64,000 bases of DNA from Pedobacter psychrophilus (GTDB taxonomy: Bacteria > Bacteroidota > Bacteroidia > Sphingobacteriales > Sphingobacteriaceae). The notes beneath the pieces are model-generated. The model was not told the origin of the DNA. It searched no databases and saw only the letters and a program-made list of their open reading frames with translations. The stretch is taken from the NCBI RefSeq assembly GCF_001652725.1, contig NZ_LWHJ01000028.1:248001-312000 (forward strand). Reading direction: 5' to 3'. Positions 63,038 to 64,000 of the stretch are shown here, one piece after another; position 1 is the stretch's first letter; every line of letters begins with the position of its first letter. Position numbers and translations under genes: made by a program.

Positions 63038-64000
63038 ATGAATATTATTAAGAAGATAACTATAGGAACCTTAAGCATGATGTTTATTGGTTCTATCACG
63101 ATAGCACAAAGTTTAGAAGATGCTAGAAAAGCGGTTACTGCAGAGCAATATCAAAAAGCGAAATCATTATTTGCAAACCTTATTAAAAATCAGGGAACAC
63201 CAGAAAACTATTTTTACTATGGTGATTTGTATTTAAGATTAAATATGCCAGATTCTGCAAAAGCAGTTTTTCAAAAAGGAATTGCAGCTGATGATAAAAG
63301 TAAGTTTACGCTCAATTATGTTGGATTAGGTACTGTTGATTTATTCAATAAAAATGCGGCAGCAGCTCAAGCTAATTTTTCTAAAGCAACCGAAGAAATG
63401 AGGAAGAAGGATTACTTAGAATATGTTTATATAGGTGAAGCATATACTTATGAGCCATCTAGAGATTTACCAAAAGCTTTTGAATGGTTTGAAAAAGCCA
63501 AAGAAAATGGTGAAAAGGATCCAGAATTACACATTGCAATGGGAAATGCCTACAAGGCAGAAAAGAAAAATAGTGAAGCGGTTGCTGAATATCAAAGAGC
63601 AATGACTTTAAAAGATAATTTACCTAGTGTAGAAGTAAATATTGGTGAAATATGGACTCAAGCTTTTAATTTTGAATTGTCTGAAAGTACATTGAAAGGT
63701 GTAATTAGTAAAGACGCTAATTTTGGTCCTGCCTACAGAGCTTTGGCAGAAAATTATTACCGTTGGGCTTCTGCATTTCCTGCTAAAAAAGCGGAATTAT
63801 TGCCTAAAGCAAAAGATGCCTACTCAAAATATTTAGATTTAACAGATAGATCAGCAGATTCACAATATAGATATTTGATTTTCTTATTCAATGCAGGAGA
63901 TTTTGCTGGACTTGAAAAAAGTGCAAATGATTTTATCAGCTCTCCAGCATATAACAAAGATTATATTTTAGCTAAGAGGTTTAAAGGGTATGCTGCTGTA
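63038..64000 (+). CDS. TPR-repeat protein of the tonB operon (3' end off the right edge)
   Basis: The ATG at 63038 opens a frame that runs to the edge, 321 codons. The product has a signal peptide (about 1-22, SITIAQ) and tandem TPR helices (for example EQYQKAKSLFANLIK, YFYYGDLYLRLNMPDSAKAVF, KAFEWFEKAKENGEKDPEL, ALAENYYRWASAFPAKKAELL). It lies 22 bases after the PstS-like gene, so it is part of the operon. Such TPR proteins are conserved next to this TonB operon in Bacteroidota and are probably periplasmic scaffolds. The true length cannot be seen. Confidence 0.88.
   Translation, partial: MNIIKKITIGTLSMMFIGSITIAQSLEDARKAVTAEQYQKAKSLFANLIKNQGTPENYFYYGDLYLRLNMPDSAKAVFQKGIAADDKSKFTLNYVGLGTVDLFNKNAAAAQANFSKATEEMRKKDYLEYVYIGEAYTYEPSRDLPKAFEWFEKAKENGEKDPELHIAMGNAYKAEKKNSEAVAEYQRAMTLKDNLPSVEVNIGEIWTQAFNFELSESTLKGVISKDANFGPAYRALAENYYRWASAFPAKKAELLPKAKDAYSKYLDLTDRSADSQYRYLIFLFNAGDFAGLEKSANDFISSPAYNKDYILAKRFKGYAAV

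Noticed and set aside
1-64000. CRISPR arrays, rRNA, tRNA, prophage or toxin-antitoxin genes
   Set aside because: None was found by eye. The periodic repeats present have 7-base units or REP palindromes, not CRISPR-like direct repeats with spacers.

Overview
The window is an AT-rich chromosomal segment from a member of the Bacteroidota, most likely a Pedobacter-like member of the Sphingobacteriaceae. Supporting signs are a SusC/RagA outer-membrane transporter, a propeller/Y_Y_Y/HTH membrane regulator, a PafA alkaline phosphatase, many TonB-type and OMP_b-brl barrels, an exbB-exbD-exbD-tonB-PstS-like-TPR operon, and several copies of the Bacteroidota -7 promoter element TAnnTTTG. The genus is an inference. 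No rRNA, tRNA, prophage or CRISPR array was seen; the segment is mostly core chromosome with a few small repeat families.

Layout. 1-6.3 kb: a SusC-type transporter (C-terminus cut by the window edge) diverges from a one-component membrane regulator. 6.5-15.5 kb: PafA phosphatase, a very large uncharacterised outer-membrane barrel, and a large membrane histidine kinase that is split in two frames by a single-base shift. 15.6-20.3 kb: queD-folE-fabD, then the futalosine-pathway menaquinone genes mqnB and mqnD and a lipoprotein. 20.4-28 kb: DUF4920 lipoprotein, MOSC protein, UbiA-like membrane protein, metallophosphoesterase, a MoxR-type AAA+/VWA pair and a short OmpA-like barrel. 28-34.1 kb: a signalling cluster (NtrC-type regulator, PAS histidine kinase, CheY-like receiver, and a receiver-PAS-kinase hybrid whose phospho-accepting His is replaced by Asn). 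34.2-41 kb: enoyl-CoA hydratase with a B12-binding protein, a TPR protein, a SIMPL protein, an outer-membrane barrel receptor and a Gfo/Idh/MocA oxidoreductase.

41.1-57.1 kb: a RAYT transposase with its REP-type palindromes, nadD, an MscS channel, gmk, yicC, upp, several membrane proteins, the oxidative pentose-phosphate operon (PpgK-like kinase-gnd-zwf-pgl), a membrane protein/THEP1 NTPase pair, and metK preceded by a probable SAM-II riboswitch. 57.3-64 kb: a lipid-kinase-like gene with yciH, then the TonB energising operon that runs off the right edge. The energising operon would power SusC-type and other TonB-dependent receptors.

The strongest observations that go beyond routine annotation are: a 7-nt-periodic GCNNNNN repeat family in three intergenic spacers (four tracts); two copies of a structured GGCGTT...AACGC element; the REP/RAYT locus; the SAM-II leader of metK; the frameshifted kinase; and the His-to-Asn kinase. 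Several gene starts were corrected from TTG to ATG using family N-termini and promoter positions.
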